Source: Pseudogemmobacter sp044142105
GTDB lineage: Bacteria > Pseudomonadota > Alphaproteobacteria > Rhodobacterales > Rhodobacteraceae
Assembly (NCBI RefSeq): GCF_044142105.1
Contig: NZ_JBGTYM010000002.1
Coordinates: 124,001-188,000, forward strand
Length of the DNA stretch: 64,000 nt
Direction: 5' to 3'
The notes beneath the pieces are model-generated. The model ran no database searches and had not been told where the DNA came from. It saw only the letters and a list, made by a program, of their open reading frames with translations. Below, piece after piece: positions 35,627 through 44,476 of the stretch. The position numbers and the translations under genes were made by a program. Within the stretch, counting starts at the first letter, position 1; each line of letters begins with the position of its first letter.

Positions 35627-36480
35627 TGCGGGTTTTAGTTTTCGGCAAGACGGGGCAGGTGGCGACAGAACTGGCGCGGCGGCTGCCTGATGGGGTGACG
35701 GCGCGATTTCTGGGCCGGGACGAGGCCGATCTTTCCGATCCGCCGGCCTGCGCGGCGGCGGTCAAGGCGGCCGAGTGCGATGCGGTGATCAATGCCGCGG
35801 CCTGGACAGCGGTGGACAAGGCGGAAACCGAAGAGGACGCCGCCACGATGGTGAACGGCGCGGCCCCCGAGGCGATGGCGCTGGCGGCGGCAGACCGGGG
35901 CCTGCCTTTCCTGCATGTCTCTACCGACTATGTCTTTGACGGCGCAGGGGATCAGCCCTTCCGGCCCGAAGACCGCACCGCGCCGCTGGGCGCCTACGGC
36001 CGCTCGAAACTGGCGGGCGAGGTCGGCGTGCGCGCGGCGGGCGGGCCGCATCTGATCTTGCGGACAAGCTGGGTCGTCTCGGCCCATGGCGCGAATTTCG
36101 TGAAGACCATGCTGCGGCTGGGGCGCGAGCGTGACAGCCTGAACGTCGTCGCCGACCAGATCGGCGGGCCAACGCCAGCGGCGGCGATCGCCGACGCGCT
36201 TTTCAGCGCGGCACGGGCCATGCGGCAGGGCGCAGAGGGCGGCACGCAGCATTTCGCGGGTGAGCCGGACGCAAGCTGGGCCGATTTCGCGCGCGAGATC
36301 ATGGCGCGGGCGGGCCTGTCCTGCGCGATCAACGACATCCCGACCAGCGCCTATCCGACCCCAGCGCAGCGTCCGGCCAATTCGCGGCTTGACTGCACGG
36401 GCTTCACCGCCGCCTTCGGCCTGGCGCGGCCCGATTGGCGGGTTGGGCTGGACGACATTCTCAAGGAGCTTTCGTCATGA
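35626..36480 (+). CDS. rfbD: dTDP-4-dehydrorhamnose reductase
   Basis: 284 residues. N-terminal VFGKTGQVATELA for NADPH, NAAAWTAVDKAE, HVSTDYVFDG, the YGRSK catalytic pair and ILRTSWVVSAHGANF identify RfbD. It forms dTDP-L-rhamnose. ATG at 35626 overlaps the YdcF-type stop, and its own stop overlaps rfbA as ATGA. Confidence 0.96.
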   Translation: MRVLVFGKTGQVATELARRLPDGVTARFLGRDEADLSDPPACAAAVKAAECDAVINAAAWTAVDKAETEEDAATMVNGAAPEAMALAAADRGLPFLHVSTDYVFDGAGDQPFRPEDRTAPLGAYGRSKLAGEVGVRAAGGPHLILRTSWVVSAHGANFVKTMLRLGRERDSLNVVADQIGGPTPAAAIADALFSAARAMRQGAEGGTQHFAGEPDASWADFAREIMARAGLSCAINDIPTSAYPTPAQRPANSRLDCTGFTAAFGLARPDWRVGLDDILKELSS

Positions 36481-37352
36481 CGCAGCGCAAGGGCATCATC
36501 CTCGCCGGAGGCTCGGGCACGCGGCTTTGGCCAATCACCATGGGGGTCTCCAAGCAGCTTCTGCCGGTCTATGACAAGCCGATGGTCTATTTTCCGCTGT
36601 CGACGTTGATGCTGGGCGGCATCCGCGAGATCGCGATCATCACTACGCCGGATGACCAGCCGCAGTTCCGCCGCCTGATGGGCGATGGCAGCCAATGGGG
36701 GCTGAGCTTTGAGTGGATCGTGCAGCCCAGCCCCGACGGGCTGGCGCAGGCCTATCTTCTGGCCGAGGATTTCCTGGCGGGCAGCCCCAGTGCGATGGTC
36801 CTGGGCGACAACATCTTCTTCGGCCATGGCCTGCCGGAAATGCTGGCGACGGCGGATGCGCGCGTGGCAGGCGGCACGGTCTTTGGCTATCATGTCGCCG
36901 ATCCCGAACGCTATGGCGTGGTCGATTTTGACGCGCAGGGCAAGGTCAAGGGTATCATCGAGAAACCCGCCGTGCCGCCGTCGCATTTCGCGGTGACGGG
37001 GCTGTACTATCTCGACGGGCGGGCGCCCGCGCTGGCGCGCGCGATCAAGCCCTCGCCCCGCGGCGAGTTGGAGATCGTCGATCTGCTCGAGGCCTATCGC
37101 GCCGAGGGCAGCCTGTCGGTCGAGCGGATGGGGCGCGGCTTTGCCTGGCTGGATACGGGCACCCATGCGAGCCTGCTGGATGCGGGCAATTTCGTGCGCA
37201 CGCTGGAAGAACGGCAGGGCTTGCAGGTCGGCAGCCCCGACGAGATCGCCTATCGCCAGGGCTGGATCGACCGCGCGGCGCTGGCCGCGCGGGGCAAGCT
37301 GTTCGGCAAGACCGCCTATGGCCGCTATCTGGCTGGTGTCGCGTCGGAGTAG
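36477..37352 (+). CDS. rfbA: Glucose-1-phosphate thymidylyltransferase
   Basis: 291 residues. KGIILAGGSGTRLWPIT is the nucleotidyltransferase signature, with KQLLPVYDKPMVYFPLSTLMLGGI, then VLGDNIFFGHG and the EKP sugar-binding loop. It starts the rhamnose pathway. Being last in the operon although first in the pathway is common. It is followed by a 440-base gap. Confidence 0.97.
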   Translation: MTQRKGIILAGGSGTRLWPITMGVSKQLLPVYDKPMVYFPLSTLMLGGIREIAIITTPDDQPQFRRLMGDGSQWGLSFEWIVQPSPDGLAQAYLLAEDFLAGSPSAMVLGDNIFFGHGLPEMLATADARVAGGTVFGYHVADPERYGVVDFDAQGKVKGIIEKPAVPPSHFAVTGLYYLDGRAPALARAIKPSPRGELEIVDLLEAYRAEGSLSVERMGRGFAWLDTGTHASLLDAGNFVRTLEERQGLQVGSPDEIAYRQGWIDRAALAARGKLFGKTAYGRYLAGVASE

Positions 37353-37792
37353 GATGCGTCCGCGTCAGGGCTGGTCGGGATTTCGGCGATTATTGCCATA
37401 CAGGCAACAGTTCCCGTATCCGCCTGGGTGGCCTACGCAGGCCCTGGCCCTGCCATTGGCGCCAAAGCCCCACCGAATCGCCGCGGGAGGATTCCCCGGC
37501 CTGCTGCCCCCAACTGCTCAATCTGCAACCTGGGTGACTGCCCTTGTGCAGCTACTATGTCTGCGGCAGAGCAATGAGGGCAAGATTGTGGCGTCTCTGT
37601 GCAGTTCTTTTGTTTTATCCCGTAGCTTCTTGATGGGGCGGGTGAGTAGAATGGGCCATGGCGGCGAAAAGATCGGGTGCCAGAGATGCTTTCTAAATTT
37701 GTCGTTCCCTTTTTCCTGAAACCGTCGCGCGCCTGCGGTGTTGGTATGGCGAACAGAGTCCAAGAGCGCGCATTGTTCGCGGAAGATCTACA
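37353..37792. other. Intergenic region before the sugar transferase
   Basis: About 440 bases with no gene I can support. It becomes AT-richer from about 37560 onward, including TTTTGTTTTATCC and TTCCCTTTTTCCTG, and this part probably holds the promoter of the sugar transferase at 37793. GGAAG lies about ten bases before that start. The small repeat TTGCC-ATACA-GGCAA near 37395-37409 is too short to call a terminator. Confidence 0.45.
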
Positions 37793-38515
37793 ATGACGAT
37801 CAGTATTCCTGACTTCACCCGCGATATTGATGCGGGCCCTCTGCCTCGCAAGGAGGTCGTGCAGGCAACGGCCCCTGCGGAACCCCCGGTCCCCGACGCT
37901 GCGGCGGCCGGGATATATCGCAGATTTTTCAAGCGCATGATCGATGTCACCGCAGTGCTGGCCGCCGTCCCTGTCGTCGTTCCGGCGGTGGCTGTGCTGG
38001 CCCTTGTCGTCGCGCGCGACGGTGGCAAACCCTTCTATGTCCAGCAGCGCGTCGGACGGAACGGCCGCATCTTTCGGATGTGGAAGCTGCGCAGCATGGT
38101 CAGCCAGGCAGATCAAAGGCTGGAGGACTATCTGGCCGCGAACCCTGCGGCGCGGGCGGAATGGAACCTGACGCAGAAGCTGCGCAACGATCCCCGAATC
38201 ACGCGTTTCGGAACCATGTTGCGGCGCAGTTCGCTGGACGAGCTGCCGCAGCTTTGGAACGTGCTGAAAGGGGATATGAGCCTGGTGGGCCCGCGCCCCA
38301 TGATGCCCTGCCAGCGGGAGCTTTATCCGGGGGCCGCCTATTACCGGATGCGTCCCGGCGTGACCGGATACTGGCAGATCACCGATCGCAACCGCAGCAC
38401 CTTCGAGGCGCGTGCGGACTTTGACGCCGCCTATGAGGCCGATCTGTCTTTGGCAACCGACCTACGGGTGCTGCGGCGGACGGTACGGGTCGTGCTTCAG
38501 GGCACTGGCTGCTAG
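37793..38515 (+). CDS. Polyprenyl-phosphate sugar phosphotransferase (initiating, ExoY/WbaP type)
   Basis: 240 residues. A short cytoplasmic start is followed by one membrane segment (about 50-75) and the catalytic domain: QQRVGRNGRIFRMWKLRSM, DPRITRFGTMLRRSSLDELPQLWNVLKGDMSLVGPRP and RMRPGVTGYWQI. It moves sugar-1-phosphate to undecaprenyl phosphate and begins the repeat unit. Without the long N-terminal membrane block of full WbaP it is the short ExoY-like form. The donor is probably UDP-galactose or UDP-glucose; sequence alone does not decide. Confidence 0.92.
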   Translation: MTISIPDFTRDIDAGPLPRKEVVQATAPAEPPVPDAAAAGIYRRFFKRMIDVTAVLAAVPVVVPAVAVLALVVARDGGKPFYVQQRVGRNGRIFRMWKLRSMVSQADQRLEDYLAANPAARAEWNLTQKLRNDPRITRFGTMLRRSSLDELPQLWNVLKGDMSLVGPRPMMPCQRELYPGAAYYRMRPGVTGYWQITDRNRSTFEARADFDAAYEADLSLATDLRVLRRTVRVVLQGTGC

Positions 38516-38583
38516 GCGCCCCGCCTTGCCCCGGACTTATCGCCGGGAGACACCGCTTCTTCAGCGGGATGAAGGATACAGCA

Positions 38584-39834
38584 TCACCCGTGCGCGCGGG
38601 CCGGGCGTTGGCTGCCACGCCGGGACTTGGCTGTCGGCAGGCCCAGATCCGGCAGGGCGATCACTGCGCGCAGCCCGAGTTGCCGTTCAAGCTGGGCCGA
38701 GGTGCGTATCACGGGCTTTGCCAGATCAAGGATAAGGGCAAAGACAAGGGCCAGCAGGACCGATCCGATTGCCCCCGCCATGAACAGCTTCTTGCCGCCC
38801 GAGCCCGTGGGCTGCCCGGGTGTCACGGCGCGGTCGAGAAGAGCAAGCCGGTCGCCCTGCTGTCTTTCGGCCAGACGCAGAGCGGTTTCAGCATCGTCCA
38901 AGCGGGTCTGCACTGCGGTAAGGCTGCCCTGGGCCAGCGCCAATTGGCGCTCAAGCCCGGCCAGGCCGCGCTCGACCTCGGGTTGGCGCGCGCCGGCGGC
39001 CTGCAAGACATCGCGCCGCGCCATGATCGTCGCCCGCTGTTCGCCCAGAACGGCGATCTGGCTGGTCAGCTCCTGCAACCGACGCTGCTCGGTTGCGCGC
39101 AGGTCGGTGCGGGATGACAATTGCCGCTGCTCTTCGGTCAAGGCGACAAGTTTCTGGTCCAAATCCCGCAGATCCGCTTCGATGCTGGCGATCTCATCAC
39201 GCCGCGCATCGGCCCCTTCCGGCAGGGCGTCACTGTTGGTCTGCTTGTAGGCCGCGATATCGCCATCCAACGCGGCGACCTGCCCGCTGAGCCGCGTTTC
39301 TTCTTCCCGGTAGAAGGCAAGAGTATCCTGTGCCCGCGCCATCTGCCCCGCCGCGGCCATATCAAGCACGCTCTGCGCCAGATCATTGGCGATGCGGGCC
39401 GCTTTGTCGGCGTCCTGATCATGGGCAGTGACGATGATCGCGGAAATCTGCGCGGGTTGGCCATAGGCCTGATTCCCGGCGCTGGCCACGCCCTCGATAC
39501 GGATCGAGGCGCGCAAGAGCGCGGCGCGCTCTTCGTCCGAAAGGGCGGGCAGATCAGCGTAAAGCCCCTGGCGCGCAATCATCGCCAACAGGGCCTCGCG
39601 CGTGGTGAGCCGCTGTTCGATCGCTTGTAGCATCTGGGCCGAACCGCCATTGGTGGCCTCCAGTCCGATCTGGGCGCCCTGGGCCTGGATCACGGCCGTG
39701 GCCTCATAGATGTCGGGCCGCATTTTCGCGAGCGTCGCGGACAGGGCAAAGCCCAGGATGATGATGGCCAGGATCACCCACCAACGCCGTGTCAGGAAGC
39801 TGAGCAGATCCTCAAGGGTCTGAAGTTGGCCCAT
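38584..39834 (-). CDS. Wzz/Wzc-type chain-length (PCP) protein without kinase
   Basis: 416 residues. First membrane helix at about 19-38 (WWVILAIIILGFALSATLA), a large coiled-coil periplasmic domain rich in Arg, Leu and Gln, and a second helix at about 350-370. The conserved proline-glycine region before the second helix reads TPGQPTGSGG. It lacks the cytosolic ATPase/kinase, which is encoded by the preceding gene (stop TGA then ATG three bases later). It sets polysaccharide chain length. Confidence 0.9.
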   Translation of the reverse strand: MGQLQTLEDLLSFLTRRWWVILAIIILGFALSATLAKMRPDIYEATAVIQAQGAQIGLEATNGGSAQMLQAIEQRLTTREALLAMIARQGLYADLPALSDEERAALLRASIRIEGVASAGNQAYGQPAQISAIIVTAHDQDADKAARIANDLAQSVLDMAAAGQMARAQDTLAFYREEETRLSGQVAALDGDIAAYKQTNSDALPEGADARRDEIASIEADLRDLDQKLVALTEEQRQLSSRTDLRATEQRRLQELTSQIAVLGEQRATIMARRDVLQAAGARQPEVERGLAGLERQLALAQGSLTAVQTRLDDAETALRLAERQQGDRLALLDRAVTPGQPTGSGGKKLFMAGAIGSVLLALVFALILDLAKPVIRTSAQLERQLGLRAVIALPDLGLPTAKSRRGSQRPARAHG

Positions 39835-39835
39835 G

Positions 39836-40786
39836 TCACTGCCTCCGCCGTGGCATGCTACGGGTCAGGGCGCGGTCCTGCGCGCGGTTCATTACCACGC
39901 CCAGAAGCGGAAACTGGCCTTCCAGCAGGTCTTCCGCGGCCTTGATCTCTTGCGCGGTCGATTGGGTGCCGTCGACCACCAGAAGTACGGCATCGACCTG
40001 ACCGGTCAGTGAGATGACTTCGTCCGACGGCAAGACAGGTGGCGTGTCGAAGATCACGATGTCGGGCTGGAGCAGTTCGGCCACCGCTCCAAGCGCCATG
40101 GCGAATTCCGGGTCCTGGATCAGCTCGGCCGCGCGGGCGACCGGCGCGCCGTTCAGGGCCAGAGCCAGATTGCTGCCGATGCGGCGGAAGTGGCTTTCCA
40201 TCGGCTGCTCGCCCCGCAGGTAGTCGACAAGCGGACCGATGCCCTCAAGTCCGAAACGATCGGCAAGATCGGGTTCGCGCAAGTCGAGGTCGACAAGCAC
40301 GGTTCGGCAAGACGGCAACCGGGCCAGTGCCAGCGCCAGATTGGCCGCGACCAGGCTTTTTCCGCAGCCACGGGTGGGCGAGGTCACGGCAAGACGCGTC
40401 CAGCCGTTGCGGGCCATGGCCTGGACGACCCGCGTGCGCAGAATGTCAAAGGCGGGGGCAGCGGGATGGTGTTCGATCTCTGAGAACAGACCGTTTCGCG
40501 CCAGAAGTCCGGGCTCCGGCATCGCAAGCGTGATTGATTCCCAGATCCGCGCAGGATTGAGCGTCGCCAGCGAAAGCGAGGGCGGCAGGATCTCGCGGCC
40601 GGTCTTCTGGTCAAGGGTAATCGGCTGGGCTGGCAGGACCTGACCCTGACGGAAGACTGGCACATGGCCGGGGCGCGGCCGTGTCTCGGCGCGGCCCTTT
40701 CCGTCATCCTTCTTGCCCGGCATCAGGGTTTGCCCCTTATCATGCGGATCAAGTGCCTCGGCCCCCAAGATGATGTGTCGGTTCAT
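39836..40786 (-). CDS. CpsD/Wzc-like ATPase (BY-kinase relative without a Tyr tail)
   Basis: 316 residues. After a 110-residue, probably disordered N-terminus comes the MinD/ParA-like core: Walker A SPTRGCGKSLVAANL (136-150), Walker A' VLVDLDLREPDL (163-174) and Walker B IVIFDTPPVL. This is the bacterial tyrosine-kinase domain of CpsD/Wzc. The C-terminus MNRAQDRALTRSMPRRRQ has no tyrosine cluster, the usual autophosphorylation site, and only a single Tyr (Tyr189) is evident in the visible core. It may hydrolyse ATP to drive chain-length control without normal phosphorylation. Upstream of the Wzz-like gene on the same strand. Start chosen at 40786. Confidence 0.88.
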   Translation of the reverse strand: MNRHIILGAEALDPHDKGQTLMPGKKDDGKGRAETRPRPGHVPVFRQGQVLPAQPITLDQKTGREILPPSLSLATLNPARIWESITLAMPEPGLLARNGLFSEIEHHPAAPAFDILRTRVVQAMARNGWTRLAVTSPTRGCGKSLVAANLALALARLPSCRTVLVDLDLREPDLADRFGLEGIGPLVDYLRGEQPMESHFRRIGSNLALALNGAPVARAAELIQDPEFAMALGAVAELLQPDIVIFDTPPVLPSDEVISLTGQVDAVLLVVDGTQSTAQEIKAAEDLLEGQFPLLGVVMNRAQDRALTRSMPRRRQ

Positions 40787-40979
40787 GTCAGTCGCGGGCC
40801 TTTGTTGCGGCAACGGACCCTTGGGGCCGCCGGTCGAGTACTGCATTCCGCCCAAAGGCGGTTACTGTCCGAAAGGGGTGCGGAAGCGCGGCCCGATCAC
40901 TGGGGCGGTCTTCATCGCACTGATCCGTCCGGGTCCCCACCCGTACGCTTGGCGATAGCAGAAAGTTTGGCGAAATGAA

Positions 40980-40998
40980 AGCTTTGCGGTGCAAAGCT
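40980..40998. promoter_or_regulatory. Inverted repeat in the divergent promoter region
   Basis: AGCTTTGC-GGT-GCAAAGCT, perfect 8-bp arms, between the Wzc-like ATPase gene and the GT2 at 41073. It may be an operator. Function is unknown. Confidence 0.4.
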
Positions 40999-41072
40999 AC
41001 CAGAGACTCCGTCGCATTGCGCGCCATTGCGAAGGGGTGGAAACCGCGTCCTTCCCCGCCTAGGATCGCGCC

Positions 41073-42044
41073 ATGTCCAGATCCGGCGCTTCCCCTTCTT
41101 CCAGCATCGACGCCGTGGTGATCGGGCGCAACGAAGGGGCCCGTCTGCTGGCCTGCCTTGCCTCGCTGCAGGGGCAGGTCGCACGCATCATCTATGTGGA
41201 TAGTGGATCGCGCGATGGTTCGGTCGCAGCGGCACAGGCGGCCGGGGCCGTCGTGGTCGAGCTGGATATGAGCCAGCCCTTCACCGCCGCCCGGGCGCGC
41301 AATGCCGGTCTGGCGCGGGTCGAGGCAGATTTGGTGCAGTTCGTCGATGGCGATTGCGAGGTGCAGCCGGGATGGATCCCGGCCGCGCTTGCCGGGCTTG
41401 CCGCCCATCCGGCCGCCGTTGTCCTTTGCGGCAGACGGCGCGAGCGCCATCCCGAAGCAAGTCTGTGGAACCGGCTGGCCGACCGGGAATGGGATACGCC
41501 AGTCGGGCCGGCACGCGCCTGCGGCGGGGACGCGCTGATGGTCGTCCGAGCGCTGCGGGAGGTGGGCGGTTATTGCGAGGACCTGATCGCAGGCGAGGAG
41601 CCCGAGTTGTGCCTGCGTCTTCGCCGCGCGGGCGGAGAGATCTGGCGATTGGATGCCGAGATGACGTTGCACGATGCGGCGATGACCCGTTTCTCGCAGT
41701 GGTGGCGTCGCACGCAGCGCGCGGGACATGCCTTTGCCGAGGGCGCGGCCCTTCATGGCGCAAGCCCCGAACGGCATTGGGTGGCCGAGACGCGCCGCGC
41801 CGTGCTCTGGGGGCTGGGGGTGCCGCTTCTGGCGCTTCTGGCGGGCAGCTTTCTGCATCCCTTGGGCTGGCTGATCCTGCTGGCCTGGCCCCTGCAGGCG
41901 CTGCGACTTGCCCTGCGCTGGGGCGACCCTGCGGCGGCGCTATTCGCGGTGCTGGGCAAGGTGCCCGAAGCGCTGGGCGTTGCCGGATACTGGCTGAATC
42001 GTCTTCGCGGGCGTCGGCGCGGGCTGATCGAGTACAAGGGCTAG
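41073..42044 (+). CDS. Family 2 glycosyltransferase with C-terminal membrane helices
   Basis: 323 residues. The GT-A core shows DAVVIGRNEGARLLACLASL, YVDSGSRDGSVAAA, a VDGDCEVQ metal motif and ACGGDALMVVR..GGY. Residues about 245-295 form membrane segments (LGVPLLALLAGSFLHPLGWLILLAW). It probably transfers a sugar to a lipid-linked intermediate. Its stop overlaps the stop of the convergent WecG-type gene. Confidence 0.88.
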   Translation: MSRSGASPSSSIDAVVIGRNEGARLLACLASLQGQVARIIYVDSGSRDGSVAAAQAAGAVVVELDMSQPFTAARARNAGLARVEADLVQFVDGDCEVQPGWIPAALAGLAAHPAAVVLCGRRRERHPEASLWNRLADREWDTPVGPARACGGDALMVVRALREVGGYCEDLIAGEEPELCLRLRRAGGEIWRLDAEMTLHDAAMTRFSQWWRRTQRAGHAFAEGAALHGASPERHWVAETRRAVLWGLGVPLLALLAGSFLHPLGWLILLAWPLQALRLALRWGDPAAALFAVLGKVPEALGVAGYWLNRLRGRRRGLIEYKG

Positions 42045-42817
42045 GCCCTTTCCCGCTCGCCGCGCTGCGTGTGCCGCTGCCGGAGCGCCGCCATGGCTTG
42101 ACCGGGCAGGATCGCCAGGCAGGCAAGGTAGCGCGGTGCCATGCGCTGGGGCGCCCTGAGGGCCCGCCACAGCCATTCCATCGCCAGGGCGCGCATCCAG
42201 TCAGGCGCCCGATTCTGGTGACCGGACAGGAATTCGACCCCGGCGCCGACCGAGGCAAAGCCGGTCTGGGGCGCCAGCCTGCGGCCAAGCATCGCGAAGC
42301 GCTCTTGCTTCGGGGCGCCCAGGGCGATGAAGCACAGACCGGGTCCCATTCTCTCAAGCCGCGCAAGCACGATTTGCGCCTCTTCGCCCTGCGGATCGAA
42401 GCCCATCGGGGGTGCGTGCAGGATGCCGATATTCAACTGCGGGACCTCGTCCCGCAAACGCCGTGCCGCCCCGTCAAGCGCTTCGGCAGTGGCCCCGATC
42501 ATCGACAGCGGCACGCCCAGCCAGGCGGCGGCGCGGGCCAGGGGAAGGACAAGGTCAGAGCCGGGCAGAAGATTGACCGGGCGGCCCGCAAGCCGTGACA
42601 GCCAGACGATCGGATTGCCATCGGCAACGACGATGTCCTGCGCCGCATAGGCGGCGCGGAACTCCGGGTCATGCGAGAGCTTGACGAGGTGATCGAGGTT
42701 GATGGTTGCCAGGGCAAAGCCCTGACGGGCGGCAAGCCGGGCGACAACGGTATCGAGCAGCGCGGTTCCATTGGCATGGGTGACGCCGATCCGGGTATCG
42801 GAGAAACAAAAATCCAA
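42041..42817 (-). CDS. WecG/TagA/CpsF-family glycosyltransferase
   Basis: About 258 residues from a TTG at 42817. ATINLDHLVKLSHDPEFRAAYAAQDIVVADG is the WecG/TagA signature, followed by LPGSDLVLPLA, MIGATAEAL and FIALGAPKQERFA, GVGAGVEFL-type VGAGVEFLSG and RAPDWMRALAMEWLWR. The family adds ManNAc or ManNAcA to lipid-linked GlcNAc. Homology starts at this TTG, with AGGA about ten bases upstream; a frame open to 43018 exists but looks non-coding. Confidence 0.87.
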   Translation of the reverse strand: MDFCFSDTRIGVTHANGTALLDTVVARLAARQGFALATINLDHLVKLSHDPEFRAAYAAQDIVVADGNPIVWLSRLAGRPVNLLPGSDLVLPLARAAAWLGVPLSMIGATAEALDGAARRLRDEVPQLNIGILHAPPMGFDPQGEEAQIVLARLERMGPGLCFIALGAPKQERFAMLGRRLAPQTGFASVGAGVEFLSGHQNRAPDWMRALAMEWLWRALRAPQRMAPRYLACLAILPGQAMAALRQRHTQRGERERA

Positions 42818-42879
42818 CGAGGTACAATCCTGGAACAGGCGGGAACACGGGAAACTGACGCTATCTCTAGCACGGGATA

Positions 42880-42898
42880 GGGGCTTCGACGAAGCCCC
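42880..42898. promoter_or_regulatory. Perfect 19-bp palindrome in the divergent wecG-type/wzy-like region
   Basis: GGGGCTTCG-A-CGAAGCCCC. It lies 63 bases upstream of the WecG-type start and 160 before the Wzy-like start. The perfect symmetry suggests an operator for a dimeric repressor controlling either gene. As RNA it could form a short hairpin, but there is no U-tract. Confidence 0.45.
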
Positions 42899-43057
42899 CG
42901 CGACGCAGAACAGAATGTTTCCGGCATGGAATCGAATGCGCGAAACTGGCCGTGACCCGGCAATTCGTGCTAACGGTGGCCGCGGCAGGCGCAGAGCCGC
43001 GATTGCGCAATCTGCCACCTCTTCGCCCTGCCCTACTGATTCTGGTCATTTCGCCCC

Positions 43058-44476
43058 GTGTCCGACATCCAGCCCACGCTCTTCGCCATCTACATGCTGC
43101 TGAGTTGGCCGCTGGTGGTCTGGTTGCTTTATACCCGCCTTGATCCGGGCCGGGCGCTGATCTGGTCGGTGCTGGGGGGCTATCTTTTCCTACCGCCCCT
43201 GCTGCGCTTTGACCTCCCCGTGGTGCCGGATATCGATAAGGACACGCTGCCTGCGCTTTCGGCGCTGGTCGTGACGGTTCTGATGCTGAAGCAGCGGCTG
43301 TCGATCTGGCCGGATGGCGGGATCGGGCGGGTGCTGATGGGGATGTTCCTCCTCTCGCCTTTCTTCACTGTGCTGACCAATGGCGATCCGGTGATCATGG
43401 GTGTGGCCTACATTCCCGGGATGCACATTTATGACAGCATTGCCGCCGTGGCGAACCATCTTCTGTACATCCTGCCGCTCTATCTCGCGCGACGCGACCT
43501 TGCGACACCACAGGCGCTGCGCGCGCTTATGCAGGCGCTGGTCCTTGGCGGGCTGATCTACTCGCTGCCCATGCTGCTGGAAGTGCGGCTTTCGCCGCAG
43601 TTTAATCTCTGGCTCTACGGCTATTTCCAGCATGACTTCGCCCAGGCGATGCGGTTCGGCGGCTTCCGCCCGTTCGTCTTTCTGCCGCATGGCCTTTGGG
43701 TCGCCTTCTTTGCGCTCATGGCCTTGGCCGCTGCCGCCGTCTTCTTGCGCGAAGGGCCGGCCGAGGCACGGCCGCGCCAGCTTGTAGTTTTTCTCTGGCT
43801 GGGAATGATGCTGGTGCTCTGTAAGAGCTTTGGACCGCTGGCCTATGCGATGGTCTTGTTGCCGCTGCTCTTCTTCGCTTCTCCCCGGGTGCAGGCGGCC
43901 GCGGCGGTGCTGGCGGTGGCGGTGGTCCTGGCCTATCCGCTGCTGCGCGGGGCGCATCTTGTGCCTGTCGAAACGATCGTGGGTTTCTTCAAGGGCCTGT
44001 CCGCCGATCGGGCCGGCTCGCTGGCCTTCCGCATCTTCAACGAAGAGGAATTGCTGGCCCGCGCCGCCGAGCGACCGTGGTTCGGTTGGGGCGGCTATGC
44101 GCGTAACCTGTTGCACGATCCGACGACCGGCGAGATTGCGACAATTCCCGACGGTGCTTGGGTCATCCAGATCGGGACCTATGGTTGGCTGGGCTATCTG
44201 GCGGAATTCGGGCTGCTGGCCTTGCCGGTAGGGCTGCTGGCGCGTGAGGCGCTGGCGCGTGGGGCGGCGGCGATCTCGCCTTATGCGGCGGCGCTGTCGT
44301 TGATCTTCGCTTTCAACCTGGTCGACCTGCTGCCGAATGCCACGCTTGTGCCGCTGACCTGGCTGATCGGGGGCGCGGTACTTGGCCATGCCGAGGCGTT
44401 GGCCCGCGCCCGCAAGACGGGGCAGGTCCCGGCAGGGGGGGAAGATTTGCCGCGTCCGCGCAGGACGGTGATCTGA
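43058..44476 (+). CDS. Wzy-like / O-antigen ligase-like polymerase
   Basis: 472 residues with about 11-12 membrane helices. The late large periplasmic loop reads RAAERPWFGWGGYARNLLHDPTTGEIATIPDGAWVIQIGTYGWLGYLAEFG, matching the Wzy_C/O-antigen-ligase-like loop. It would polymerise or ligate lipid-linked repeats. It starts with GTG at 43058 and its TGA overlaps the following GT2 start (TGATG). Confidence 0.87.
   Translation: MSDIQPTLFAIYMLLSWPLVVWLLYTRLDPGRALIWSVLGGYLFLPPLLRFDLPVVPDIDKDTLPALSALVVTVLMLKQRLSIWPDGGIGRVLMGMFLLSPFFTVLTNGDPVIMGVAYIPGMHIYDSIAAVANHLLYILPLYLARRDLATPQALRALMQALVLGGLIYSLPMLLEVRLSPQFNLWLYGYFQHDFAQAMRFGGFRPFVFLPHGLWVAFFALMALAAAAVFLREGPAEARPRQLVVFLWLGMMLVLCKSFGPLAYAMVLLPLLFFASPRVQAAAAVLAVAVVLAYPLLRGAHLVPVETIVGFFKGLSADRAGSLAFRIFNEEELLARAAERPWFGWGGYARNLLHDPTTGEIATIPDGAWVIQIGTYGWLGYLAEFGLLALPVGLLAREALARGAAAISPYAAALSLIFAFNLVDLLPNATLVPLTWLIGGAVLGHAEALARARKTGQVPAGGEDLPRPRRTVI

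Noticed and set aside
37141..37719. A 192-codon plus-strand frame running from rfbA into the following gap
   Set aside because: It starts inside rfbA in another frame and its translation is not like any protein; the gap after rfbA seems to be non-coding.
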